Below, one piece after another: positions 25,001 through 35,870 of a DNA stretch of 64,000 bases (position 1 is its first letter; the number at the start of each line of letters is the position of its first letter). The notes beneath the pieces were generated by a model that was not told the DNA's origin, searched no databases, and saw only the letters and a program-made list of their open reading frames with translations. The position numbers were made by a program, and so were the translations under genes. Origin of the DNA: Diospyros lotus (lineage: Eukaryota > Streptophyta > Magnoliopsida > Ericales > Ebenaceae); contig NC_068349.1 in the NCBI RefSeq assembly GCF_014633365.1, positions 35,478,753-35,542,752 of the forward strand, read 5' to 3'.

Positions 25001-28000
25001 TAAAAGTCAACTAGAATTCTAATAAAAATATAAACTCCAATGGCCGAAGCTTGGCTTTCAAGAAGACGCAAAAACAAGACTGTTTTGCTAAGAAAACCCA
25101 AATAAGTTATTGAAATTTGATTGAGAAAAACTTGATTATAACTCCTAACTTCTAGGTATATTTATAGTGTTTTGACTAATCCAAATCTATCTAATATTTG
25201 TAAACAAAATCCAACTAGAATTCTAATGTAAATAAATCATAAATAAAAGTCAACTAGAATTCTAATAAAAATAAAATCTTAATCAAACATGAAGTAGAAT
25301 CCTAAATCAAGTAGAAACATGAAGTAGAATCCTAAATCAAGTAGAAACATAAAGTAGAATTCTAAAACTTAAGAAGTATTAAAATAACATTATGGCACTA
25401 CTATTTTGGTGATACTATTCCGGTTTGATTGGGCCGGCCTTGGGCCGAGTCTTGATTGGTGACCACATCAGCAGGTTGAATATCTAAGGCACATCATCTC
25501 CAGTTCAGGGGTTAGCACAAACCCGAAGAAGGTGGCCTGTCATGAATTCTTAGCCAAGACCAGCCTTTATAAAAGCATTGAGAGGATTCCTTGGGCTCAT
25601 AGACTACCATAGGAGGTCTGTGAAGGATTATGGGATAATCAGTAAGCCACTTACAGAGCTGTTAAAAAAGGGGAATTTCCACTGGGATTCCAAGGCTGAA
25701 GAAGCCTTTATGAGGCTGAAAAGAGCGATGGAGGAAGTCCTAGAGTTGGCCCTACCAAATTTTAGTAAACCATTTGTGCTGGAAACGAATGCGAGTGACA
25801 TGGGAATCAAGGTTGTATTAATGCAGGAGGACAGACCGCTGGCTTTCATTAGTCAACCATTAGCCCCTAGGCACTAAGGTTTGAGCACATATGATAAGGA
25901 GTCGTTGGCCGTATTGACTGTTGTGGAGAAATGGCAGTATTTACCTCGAGGGAAATCAGTTTGTCATAAAAATTGACCATGAGAGTTTAAAATTTTTGCT
26001 ACAGCAGAAGCTACACATGCAATTGCAGAGGAAAGGAATGGCCAAGCTCATGGGGCTGGATTATGTCATACAATACAAAAAGGGGAAGGAGAATGTGGCA
26101 GCTGATGCATTATCTCATTGTTTTGAAGAAGGAGAATCAGCGCCGCCATCACTGAAGTGGACTAAAGAACTGTTAGGGCAATTGGCTATCGATCCTTCCA
26201 ATAAACAAGGATTCACACTCATTAATGGGCTACTAAGGTACCGAGTCAGATTGATAATTGGGAGATGTGATCAACTCAAAAATAGGATTTTGCAATCCTT
26301 GCATGGATCCCCTTTAGGAGGGCATTCAGGGTGTAGAACACCTACCGCAAGGTGAAACAGATTTTCTATTGGCCTTGGATGAAGCAATTTGTGATGGTGT
26401 GTGTGATGTGTGTAAGAGGTGCAAGCATAAGATAATAGCACCTTCGGGGCTACTGCAACCATTGGCCACCCCTGACCAAGCATGGAGTAGCATCTACATG
26501 ATTTTATCGAAAGGCTACCTAGGTCTGAAGGAAAGGACTGCATACTTGTGATAGTTGATCAATTCACGAAGTTCGCCCATTTCCTTAGGCTTTCCCACCC
26601 CTTCACAACTCAAGAGGTGGCCCGGATCTTCCTAGACTATGTGGTCAAGTTGCATGAAGTGCCACATAATATAGTTTATGACAGGGACAAGTTGTTCACC
26701 AGCCTAATGTGGAGAGAATTGCTGAAATCTTTGGGAATCAAGCTTCACATGTCCATTGCATATCATCCCCAAACAAATGGACAAACAAAGAGAGATAACC
26801 AATGCCTCAAAACCTACCTACGCTGCCTTTGTTTCTTACAACCCAAGGGCTGGCACAAATGGCTCTCTTTGGCCCAATGGTGGTACAATTCCTACCACCA
26901 CAGCTCGATAAAAATGTCCCCCTTCAAGGCCATATATGGATACAAACCTCCACTCCTACCAGCCACTGTTGGGCCAACCACGATAGCAGCTGTAGATACT
27001 TACCTCCAACAGAGACATTAGGTCCTTCAATCCCTCAAGAAGGAATTAGCAACTGCTAAGAATCGCATGAAGCAGTTTGCAGATAGCAGGTGGAGTGAAA
27101 GGGAGTTCAAGGTGGGGATCAAGTCTACTTAAGGCTGAAGCACGCCCATCAGAAGGCTTTTTCAAGGGGGCAGGTCGCTAAACTCAATCCCAAGTTTTAT
27201 GGACCATTCCCTGTTACGGCCAGATTTGGACAGGTTGCCTATCAACTCCAATTACCATATCACTGCCACTTTGATCCCTTGTTTCACATGTCCATGCTCA
27301 AGGGGTCGGTCGACACACAACCAACCAGTCCATCCTTACCTTCTTTCCTGAAGGATACTGATCCTATCGAGGAACCAATGGCTATAATCAATTGGCTGGT
27401 CAAATACTAGCAAGGGGCTCCCCTGACCCAAGTTTTGGTCAAGTGGTCCCGCCTCTACCCGAATAACAACACCTAGGAGTACTTACTAGAGCTTCTCAAG
27501 CAATTCCCACGTGCTGCCCAGCTCCTCAGCATTTTTTGAGACAAGAAAACTCTTAAGGGAGGGGAAATTGTCATGTACCTAGGCTATGAGGAGTTGTGCC
27601 GTAGCTGTAGTTTGAGGAAGGATTATACCTGGGTGGTTGTAACCAACTGTTCTAGAAGGTAGAAAAGGGGAGGCCAGGTCATTGTACGGGAGATTCCTCT
27701 ATTGCACTCGCTATAAAGGCCTGATTGAGCCTTAATCGAATTATCTTTTATCAATATACAAATTCAGATTCTCTCAATGTTCTCTCTCTCTCTCGCTCTC
27801 GTTTTGTTCTTCTTCACCCTTTCTGTCCTTCTAATTCCCCCTATATTTCTTCTCAATCCCTCTGTAATTTCTAAGCCCAATCTCACCAAAACGGTGAGGA
27901 ATCCATTGTCAGACTCAAAGGCCTGACATTGGAACCCCCCCACCCACCCAAAAAAAAAAAGAAATACTAATAATAATAATAGTCCGTGGTAAAAAAAACC

Positions 28001-30591
28001 ATAAACTTCTATAATCTAGAAAAGGGAATCAGCAGAAGAGTCTGGGACTAATATGGTAGAAGCATTTTGGTACAGTAGCATCTACCAAATTCATAACCTC
28101 TCTCCATTGACCATACCCCCCCTAAACTTTAAAATTGGCCCAATTAGTCCCTAAATTTTACAAAATTAGCCGCACCAACCCCTCTGTTACTAAGAGAGTT
28201 AAGTCAATTGACCATCCATCCCTTGAACTTTGGGTATTTGGCGTGGACACCCCTTGCACATTTATTTTTCGCCAAATCAATCTTGGCCTTTTTGGGAAAG
28301 TTCAGGGACTAATTTGACAAAAAATAAAAGTTTAGGAGGTATACAATTAATTTACTTAAATCAATTTACTTAACTCCTAATGAAGGGAGTGTCATGACTA
28401 ATTTTTGTAAAGTTTAGGGATTAGTTGGGCCAATTTTAAAGTTCAAGGGTGTCTATGTCAAATAGCCAAAGTTCAGGAGATGTATGGTCAATTTACCCTC
28501 CTTTTTTTTTTTTGTTTAAATGTATATATGAATGATTTTATCATATCTTAAACAGCTTTTTTTGAGTAAGGTTTCCATTCAAACAGCTATATTATTGCAA
28601 AATTTTAAATAAATCCAACCATTCATATTGTTTGGTAAAAAAAAAAAAATATTTTTGAAGCATGTTTTTTTGCGGGTTGAAGCTTAGATAAAAGTACAAC
28701 TCAAGCTTGCTTTAATCGTGCTCAACTAAAGTTGTTGAGCTTCACACAAAAAGTCCTACGCATGCTAAATTTGCGCTTAAAGCAACCTTAAGCACACTTT
28801 TTTAAACACCTCCACCTTTCAAAATCCTCTTATCCTTGTCACTGTTAAAAAAATATGCCAACAATTAACAATTCAGAAAACCTCAAAAGAAAATTCATTC
28901 AAATTCCAAGGTCAAAAGTGAAGCAAAAGCATAAAATAGGTCCCAATGCCCACTCTGAGTAAAGTGATAGCAATTAAACATTTTCCTTTGATGGAAATTC
29001 AGAGAATCACTCACCATTACACTTCCTTTTGTGACCAAGAACAATAGCTTAGCCCACAATGATAATGTATCCTAAAAAGGTTTTGAAAGATAAAGTAAAA
29101 TAGTTGTAAAGTTTCTCCGAATACAACTTGAACATCTTCTGGAATTTTAAGTTGAAAGGGGGCATTGTTCTAACAAGATGGACATCCATGTTCAAATCAT
29201 CAAGGGTTTTGATGAAAAATACCGTCACCAGATTGCCATCAACAAACTCCTTAATTAGAAAGCTCACAAATCTAAATTTCATGCCAAAACACACCCATTT
29301 CCTAATTACTGAGTAACCACAGCCATAATATTTTCTTAGGCATTTTTAATGTCATTCTAGAACACAGAATATATATACATATATATAACTACGCAATACC
29401 TAACTAATTTCCACTGAGATGAAATTATAGTTCTGCATCAACAAATCTATAGGTGGATGGGAAGTTTTTTGTGCCTGTGTCTACTTTAAATACATGTCAA
29501 GCATGAGAACCTTAAACTCATTGTTTTTGTACTTAACGAAAAAAGAAAAAACCGTCCTACATACATGTGAGTAATTATGCAAGTCGAATAATTAAGGCAT
29601 TGGACCAATAGACGCTTAGCAAGAAAAAAGAATAAAGGCATCAGGCTAATAGACTTTTAGGAGTAATGCTTCTGAATATAAACACTTCGTGCACTAGAAG
29701 GTGCTGAGGTAGTCATACGAGTAATTGAGATTGCACAACTACAGCAAATTTCTACAAAATCAATTTAAGAAGTTGAGAACTGAGATGTGTTAATGGTCTA
29801 ATAGATTGAGCCTAATTGACTTAATCAAGAACATATCAGTCCAATTGACCAACTACTGTGATTTTAGCGCTCATGGTAGGCCATACACAAGTTCACAAGA
29901 ACATATTATTCCAATTGACCAACCACAGCAATTTTAGCACTCATGTTGGATCCTACACAAGTTCACAAAAACTTGAATTACATTAGGAGCCACATGGTAT
30001 GACCTCCCTGCACTAGGGTTTCTTGGTACATTGTATATTCAATAACACAGAAGCTCAATTTTCCAAACTGTTTTCCTTGATATGAATGGTTCCTGAACCT
30101 TGACCCTAGAACACAAATTCGAAAGGAACAAAATCACCATTTTCATGAAGTCATTCTCATTGCTACGGTTTGGTGATGATTCAATCCCATGATTTTGGAA
30201 CCTTAGCATTTGAGTGCGTATCCCCTCAACAAACACCACAAAATCACACACAACCAAACCCATTGACGGTAACCTTGATTTTAACTACAACCATTTGCAG
30301 TTCACAAAATCACAAGTCCTTTCGCCTTAAAAGACAACTTAAATCACAATCATTAACACATAACATTTCCAAACTGCAAATCCCTAAACTTAATCAATCG
30401 AATCCAATCAGATCGGAACAATGAGAAAGGAAAAATTGCAGCTATTGTATACCTCGATGGCTGAAGGAGGAAGCTAGCTTGGCGTAAGAAGAGAGCTTGA
30501 CGTCGAGATCGCCTTCGATCTTGCGAGCGTCCTTCCTCAGCTCCTCCCAGCCCGACTCTTGCAAGAGCTCCATGCTCTGATCCACCACCAT
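16064..30591 (-). CDS. GOS12: Golgi Qb-SNARE GOS12 (6 exons, giant intron 1)
   Basis: Membrane-fusion SNARE of ER-Golgi and intra-Golgi transport (family knowledge). Coding exons on the minus strand: 30453-30591, 18955-19151, 18042-18131, 17896-17967, 16246-16375 and 16064-16161. All junctions are GT-AG, phases agree, and the product is 241 aa, close to the roughly 239 aa of Arabidopsis GOS12. The N-terminus has [10 protein letters not shown] and [17 protein letters not shown]. Exon 2 carries [20 protein letters not shown] and [19 protein letters not shown]. The SNARE helix is about residues 150-209, including [16 protein letters not shown] single C-terminal membrane anchor lies at about 221-239 after the basic RRKKSRD, and the protein ends YWFSK. 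The start ATG at 30591 has an in-frame TGA 12 bases upstream. Residue 210 is Ala where Gly is usual. Intron 1 (19152-30452) contains the nested retrotransposons. A (GA)n tract at about 30820-30840 lies in the leader or promoter. Confidence 0.96.
19661..19984 (+). repeat. 5' LTR of chromovirus
   Basis: Aligns over its length with 27569-27928. Shared blocks include CCAACTGTTCTAGAAGG and ATAAAGGCCTGATTGAGCC (the TATA region). It begins TGTTG and ends ...CTAATA where the other LTR ends ...CTGACA, so the terminal CA is mutated. It is shorter mainly in the CT-rich part. Confidence 0.92.
19989..20000 (+). other. tRNA-Met primer-binding site
   Basis: TGGTATCAGAGC, the usual plant initiator tRNA-Met complement, 4 bp after the LTR. 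Confidence 0.9.
20039..21060 (+). pseudogene. gag of the chromovirus, broken
   Basis: Starts at ATGGCGGAC with a coiled-coil-like segment (LQRKVEQLE region), stopped by TAG at 20234. The retrotransposon gag domain continues at about 20520-20940 with a frameshift near 20660-20720. It contains [11 protein letters not shown] and [11 protein letters not shown] degenerate CCHC knuckle (about 21196-21235; one Cys displaced) lies downstream. Confidence 0.85.
22624..23138 (-). repeat. 3' LTR of nested element
   Basis: 515 bp, TG...CA, matching 24730-25470. It contains three copies of a 30 bp repeat starting at 22939, 22969 and 22999 (CATGAAGTAGAATCC type). Confidence 0.9.
23162..23540 (-). pseudogene. 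Integrase C-terminal fragment of nested element
   Basis: The minus-strand frame ending at 23162 contains [18 protein letters not shown], a [10 protein letters not shown] stretch and [13 protein letters not shown], the conserved segment after the integrase core in Ty3/gypsy polyproteins. The core with its D,D,E triad is absent upstream. Confidence 0.8.
23601..24306 (-). pseudogene. Unidentified coding-like segment inside nested element
   Basis: Two overlapping minus-strand frames (24306-23968, 112 codons, and 23996-23601, 131 codons) join by one frameshift near 23980-24000. The composition is protein-like, Ser/Thr-rich then Lys-rich, and unlike gag or pol. It sits exactly where the missing gag core to integrase core would be. 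I do not recognise it. It may be a captured host-gene fragment or a fast-evolving element-specific protein. Confidence 0.45.
24321..24698 (-). pseudogene. gag N-terminal fragment of nested element
   Basis: Opens just after the primer site with a short frame (about 24698-24625), ended by a stop. It resumes with [17 protein letters not shown], a [15 protein letters not shown] stretch and an acidic [12 protein letters not shown] stretch, as at the start of many plant gypsy gag proteins. The gag core domain that should follow is absent. Confidence 0.75.
24716..24727 (-). other. tRNA-Met primer-binding site of nested element
   Basis: GCTCTGATACCA on the plus strand is TGGTATCAGAGC on the minus strand, 2 bp from the LTR edge. 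It fixes the orientation. Confidence 0.9.
24730..25470 (-). repeat. 5' LTR of nested element, with internal duplication
   Basis: 741 bp. It is longer than the partner LTR because 243 bp are tandemly duplicated (24788-25030 and 25031-25273). It has fewer copies of the 30 bp repeat. Confidence 0.9.
24788..25273. repeat. 243 bp tandem duplication inside an LTR
   Basis: Both copies start TAAACTCC; I saw only two base differences (CACTGG/CAATGG and GATTACAAC/GATTATAAC). The two LTRs differ from each other far more, so the duplication came after insertion. Confidence 0.9.
27555..27568 (+). other. Polypurine tract of chromovirus
   Basis: AAGGGAGGGGAAAT directly precedes the 3' LTR, as expected for the plus-strand primer. 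Confidence 0.85.
27569..27928 (+). repeat. 3' LTR of chromovirus
   Basis: TGTCATG...CTGACA, 360 bp, the partner of 19661-19984. Confidence 0.92.
28103..28500. mobile_element. Foldback repeat in GOS12 intron 1
   Basis: The left part (GACCATAC...CTAAACTTTAAAATTGGCCC) matches the reverse complement of the right part (GACCATAC...GAACTTTAAAATTGGCCC) over about 150 bp of interrupted homology, giving a long imperfect hairpin. No coding capacity. Boundaries are approximate. Confidence 0.6.
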
Positions 30592-31393
30592 TGGGTCTCC
30601 TCAGATGGGGGCCAGACCCTTTTCCGCTTTTCGCTGCGTCCTCGCTGTCTTCTTCTCCGATCTTCCTTCTCTTCAGTGAATGTAATTTCAGAATTATTCT
30701 ATATACATATAAATGTCTCTGTGTAAAAGGCTTTCTTCCCTGTTGCTTCAGCTGGAATCGAACTTCAATTTTCTGTCGCGCTGCCTCTTGCGATCATCTC
30801 CTCTTTCTGCATGAGAAACTGAGAGAGAGAGAGAGAGAGATTTGGATATGTTCCTGCTCTTCGTATATAATTGGGGACTTGCTGTGCTAACCCAAGGGTA
30901 CCGGTATCTCTTGCCTCTAAATTGTATTCAATTTTTTTTTTTTACAATAAATATTTTTTTATAATGTAAAAAACTCAATAAATTTTTAGTACACATACTC
31001 TCCTCGGCCTAGCCTATTCTACCCTCTTTAAAACTCACGATTTGCCTAGACCCTTACCTCTATGTGTACAGATAAGTTTATCATGAGATAAACCCCAAGA
31101 CATAGTCCTTTGGATAGATACAAGTAATTGCTTAATCACTCATTAAAATGGAATCAAACTCATAATCTCACGATATTACAAGTGTTCGAAAGCATGCGGC
31201 GGACCATTTACACTACCCGATGAATTTTTATAAGAAATGTTATCAAAACACTTAGCTATATTCTAATGTTAGGTGAGATGAGTTTAGTTTAATACATTAA
31301 GGAATGTGAATTTGATCATTAGAAAATATTTAGTAAATTAATTAAATTAAAATACATTGTTGCATTAATGTTTTAATAATGTTTTGATAATGA
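30592..31393. promoter_or_regulatory. GOS12 leader and promoter region
   Basis: Contains the (GA)n tract near 30820-30840. A TATA-like TTTATATGTATATAG on the minus strand lies near 30698-30712, about 110 bp before the ATG; assignment as the real TATA box is tentative. Beyond 30900 it is AT-rich and featureless. Confidence 0.35.
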
Positions 31394-33549
31394 TGTTGAT
31401 GATCAAATATTAATATAAAACTTTAATTATTAATGGATCAAATAATCGAGTAAATCCGTGTGTTAAAAACAAATATCTTATAATCTACTTGAATAGAACT
31501 TGTCAATCGAGTGAATGTAATACAAAAGTCAGTATTAACTAATCTTCAAATCATCACTAAGTGTCTATATGTTAGCAATCGAATATACAATATTTGGACT
31601 TACTGTAAACGAGTATCTAAACAAGCATTGAAAGGTTCAATCAAGTATCTGCATATTAATCTCAATTATCTCTCTATAAGATGTCCAATCAAGTATCTCA
31701 ATAACAAATTGAGTGGAGATAAAATATCAAGCTTTTATGCTTGTATTATCAATTGACTTAAAGAATTCATCAATCGAATATATTACTTATGCAATTGAGT
31801 AAAGAAATCTCCAATCAAGTATCATAATATTGTAGTCAAGAGATTGTACTAATCAAAGTGATTCTCTCATTCTCTGTATCTCTTCTATAAATCGGCTAGA
31901 AGATGCTTTACACTCGAGCAATGGCATGTTTTCATATCAATTATCAAAAAAAGCTTATTGAATATTCAAATATGAAGATAAATTGTTAATCAATCATGAT
32001 ATAGTTGTACTCAAACAATATCATGATCATAGTCAAATATCAAAATGGCTTAAATCGAGTAATTGAGTTAAACTCACCTTTGGTCTAGATGTTAATCAAC
32101 TAAATATATCTTTACTCTAGTAATTTAGGATTGCAATTGAGTTTTTAGTGCTCCAATAGAGAGAAAATCATTAAGCAAAGTGATAGTTTTTGTATTTAAA
32201 ATATTAGTCGACTAGATAGATATTATAATCGAGGAATATCCTTGCATAGTGGTGTTTCTAATCGAGTGAGAAATGAGCTTAGTTGAGTGTATTTAAACCA
32301 ATGGAGACTTGGTATTTGTTTCAGCAGTAGTAATTGATTATTTCAAACTTTCAATCAAGTATTAACTATTCTGCTCTCAATCATAGTCAAGTGAATTTTC
32401 TTTACACTCGAGTATTACTAGGAATAATCAAGCAATAGTTAAAATTATAATTGACTATCACTGTGTTAAAATTCAAAAATCTAATTGTTACTCAGAACAT
32501 TAATTACGCATAGTTTTTACTTTTCAGAGAATATAGCCATTGCAAATATTTATTTGAATTATCCTTTGTGAAATTTATCAATGTTGAGATTCAAGATTAA
32601 ATTCTAATGGTTGGATTTAGAGAAAGGGGAATATTCTCTTATTATTTATAGGTTTAACTTATTTCTATATTAAAAATTTGTTAAGTGTTTTGAAGACCTA
32701 TCATCTATATAAACCCAAGTCAAGCAAGTGATAAAGGTTACTGAGCTAAAATGAAAATGTTCTCTTGATGAGAATAAGAAAGAAGAGAATGAAAAAGAAG
32801 AACTCAGTGTCAAGTAATATTTTTATCTATCTTCAAGTTCTCAAAACTATCATATACTGAAAGAGAGAGAGAGAGTAAAGTGCTTCTCTTCCCATATCTT
32901 ATTTCTCTCGATCTGGAATTCTAAACCCCTCTTGTGCTTTCAGTCTTATTCTTGATGGTGGTTTGTACTTTATTGTGAGCTATTGTTCAACGGCCATCTA
33001 TTTTCTTTATACCTTTGTTATACGAGTTGTTACCTTATCTATAAAAATATAATGATTACGCTTGATCCTTTAAAAGATAGTGATTACGCCTAATCCTTGA
33101 AAATGTGATATAAATGTTTCGATTGATCATTAAAAAACTGTATAAAGTGATTTGCAACTGACCCTATTTTGGGAGCTACCCAGTTAGTTGTTTAAATTCT
33201 TAGTAAGGACCTAAGAGAATGAATGTAGGCACTTGGCCTAACTACCGTAAAATCTTATGTGCTACATTACTTTATTTTTTTCCTTTCGTTTTAGCAAAGT
33301 TTAATTTTTAACATTTGCAGTTTTTCAGTTTTAGTCGTGTTTTTCAAGAAATTAAAAATCTGATATTTCCAATCTATCTTTATAGCACAATTTCAAAGTT
33401 ATAAATGTATTTAAATTTTATTTACACAATTATTATTTGAAGTGGTTATATAGCTCAAAACAGATTTTGTGAAAAAATTCACTAATTTTGAAAATATTTT
33501 AAAATACCCCAGTCACCCCCTCTTGTATATACAAGTTTTTATTGGGGCA
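31394..33549 (+). mobile_element. Candidate solo LTR (Copia-like)
   Basis: Begins TGTTGATGATC and ends ...ATTGGGGCA. It is flanked by AATGA (31389-31393) and TATGA (33550-33554), 4 of 5 matching. Near its end it has AGTCACCCCCTCTTG, resembling the CACCCCCTCT segment near the 3' end of some Copia LTRs. A TATA-like TCTATAAATCGG lies near 31876. The first kilobase is peppered with CAATCGAGT / CAATCAAGTAT motifs. No coding sequence. Confidence 0.4.
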
Positions 33550-35870
33550 TATGAGGAATTAAAAAATTTGTTTTAATTATTATAAAAGAATCAAATTAGA
33601 AGATATAAAAAATAAAGTATATTGTTAAACTCACCACACTTTAGGTCGAGTTTGAAGAGTAGAGTGTACCAAATACAAAATTTTGATGTTTGACTCCAAA
33701 TTCAACTCAACTAAACTTTGGTCGAAACTTAAGGCCAAACACCCCCTTTAATTATGATATTTTTTGTGACATTCTATATTAATATTTAAATTATGGGTCA
33801 CATTAATATAAATATACAACATATTAATACATAAATGTCATAAAAAAATTTACATTTGAATGTTCAAATAACATTTCGTTTTTTCATTCTCATATCTTTT
33901 CATGTTTCATCACTTATTTTTATACTACACCTTTTATTATTATTATATTGACCTCTTTTTGTTATTACATCTCATCGCTTAATTTTGGTTGATTTTTAAC
34001 ACAAATAATATTAGTTAAAACTTATTTTATGTCTAATCTATCTTTAATTGATAATTAAAAATTTTAGGAGGTATGGGTCTAGACGAACCCCAATATGCCT
34101 ATACAAGGGTGTGAATTTCAAGAGTCGAGTATTGAATTAATTACATTATTATTGCATCACTCTATCTCAAATTTCATAACCGATTTTATTATTAAACATA
34201 TCAAGGGAGAGAATTTTGCCTTTCTTTTGTAGGTCGAACAAATTCTAGACAAGCTCAAGATCAAGTACAATTAGAAACATCTCACGATTGAGAAAAGCTA
34301 GTGGTGATCGACTCCCACGACAACGTCAATTATACTCAAGAATTTATATAAAAGTAAATAAAAAACAGTTATTTAGCAATTCTGAATTGGGCTTGCAATG
34401 TTGGAAATCACATTAACTAATAAGGTAATAGTTTGGGCCCAAGCCCAAATCAATTAAGCCCATGACAAGGTTAGCACAACCTAATACTACATGAGTTTTC
34501 AAACATCCAAACTAAGCAAATGCAAAATGGTTCACAATGATCCCCAGTTAGAATAATGTAAATATTATTGAATTATGTCACTTTTTTATATATAAATAAT
34601 CAAAATAAGTAATCTTTTGATAGGTAATATAACTTTAATAATATTTTTTTTGAAAATAAAAAAAATTAACCACAAATTAATCAACAAAATAAGCCGAAAA
34701 AGTGGGTCGATTGGGAAAAATACTAATCTTATTCTTGTTAGAATAGTTTACGTTTATTAAAATAAATGTAAAGACAAATTAGACATTTCATCCGATATAA
34801 CCTGCTTGCTCGGTCGAATAGCTGAACATGAATATCATTATTCTTAAAGGTTTAATTACATAACAAATATAAACTTTTATCTTTTTTTCAATTCTATCAC
34901 GAACTTAACTTTTTTATTAGAAGTGTTCAAAAAAATCACTAGACTACGGTTTTCGATCGAACCGAACTGAATTGGATCGAATCGATCGATTTTTTGAATT
35001 GGTGATTCAGTTTGGTTTGCAAAACTGTCAAACCGTGTGGTTCACAGTTTGGCAGACCGACGATTCGATTTAAAATCGAACCGCCCGCTATATATAATAT
35101 ATAATTAAAAAATTATAAATTATAAATATTAAATATAAAAGGGGGCGCCAACTCAGCTACCTTCTTCGTCTATTCCTTCCTCTCCTCTCTCATCTTCGTC
35201 TATATAATACATTTATCATCAATTAATAAAATTATTTAAATATTAAAAAAATATATAATAAATGAATTTTGAAATAAGATACATTTATTATTATTTAATG
35301 ATTACGACCAACAAATAACATTACTTGTATTTAAATTTTAAATTTTAAATATCTTCACTACAAAATTTACGCATCCGAAGATAACATAAAGATTAGTTGG
35401 CAAACTAAAAAAATTATAGCCAAGTTGTTAGGCTTAAAACCTCTAAAAATGAAAATAAATTACACTCAACATAACTTTCGACAAAAGTTGCCATTACTTC
35501 ATTGATGTTAAAAAAATTTATATAACAAAAATATTTTCTCGTTTTATCTCTTTTACTTTTCTTAACATGGCAAATTGGCTGGAACCCGGTTATTTATCGG
35601 TATCTCTGATTCAACAATGGTTCAACAATCGCCAAACCAAAAGGAGAACCAGATAGATCAACAAATTATTGGACTTCAATTAGTTTGCTGGACATATCAA
35701 GAGGATAAAGGGAGGAAGAGAGAAAATATGAATATATTTTTGTCATATTAATACTTTTAACAATGATAAGGGATGAAGTGTAACTAAAGTTGTAAAATAA
35801 AAAGAAGTCTATATTATTTTTCAAATATCAAGGATATCTTTGTCTTTTGCCAAATCTCAAGTGATACTAA
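33550..35870. other. AT-rich intergenic DNA
   Basis: No exon found. A short block at about 34935-35090 is rich in ATCGAACCGAACTG motifs and resembles the dispersed GGTTCGGTT-type repeats. Confidence 0.5.

Larger units (their letters stand above)
22624..25470 (-). mobile_element. Non-autonomous gypsy element nested in the chromovirus RT
   Basis: It begins TG and ends CA and is flanked by a perfect 5 bp duplication GCAGG (22619-22623 and 25471-25475). Removing the element and one GCAGG joins the RT reading of the host element. It lies on the minus strand: 5' LTR 24730-25470, tRNA-Met primer site 24716-24727, 3' LTR 22624-23138. The 1.59 kb interior keeps only the gag N-terminus and the integrase C-terminus of a gypsy polyprotein. 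Protease, RT, RNase H and integrase core are missing, so it depended on another element for mobility. Confidence 0.92.
21146..27538 (+). pseudogene. pol of the chromovirus, broken and split in two
   Basis: Protease near 21420-21460 reads [10 protein letters not shown], with Glu in place of the Gly of the usual DSG/DTG active site. RT spans about 21930-22620 over two frames with FFDDILVY at about 22492-22515. It is then interrupted by the nested element and resumes at 25476 with a [17 protein letters not shown] segment. RNase H is at about 25700-26110; the catalytic ETDAS is ETNAS. Integrase spans about 26290-27020; the expected catalytic Glu in the HPQTNGQT segment is Lys, and the first Asp region lies across a one-base deletion. 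The chromodomain-like tail (about 27370-27535) has internal stops. Confidence 0.88.
19661..27928 (+). mobile_element. Ty3/gypsy chromovirus, inserted antisense in GOS12 intron 1
   Basis: The 5' LTR is 19661-19984 and the 3' LTR 27569-27928. A tRNA-Met primer-binding site (TGGTATCAGAGC) lies at 19989-20000 and a polypurine tract at 27555-27568. Flanking 5 bp are CTGGA (19656-19660) and TTGGA (27929-27933), one mismatch. Order inside is gag, protease, RT, RNase H, integrase and a C-terminal chromodomain-like segment. Without the 2.85 kb nested element it would be about 5.4 kb with LTRs of 320-360 bp, which suggests the Reina clade; that clade call is inference. All reading frames are broken by stops and frameshifts, so it is dead. 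Confidence 0.93.
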
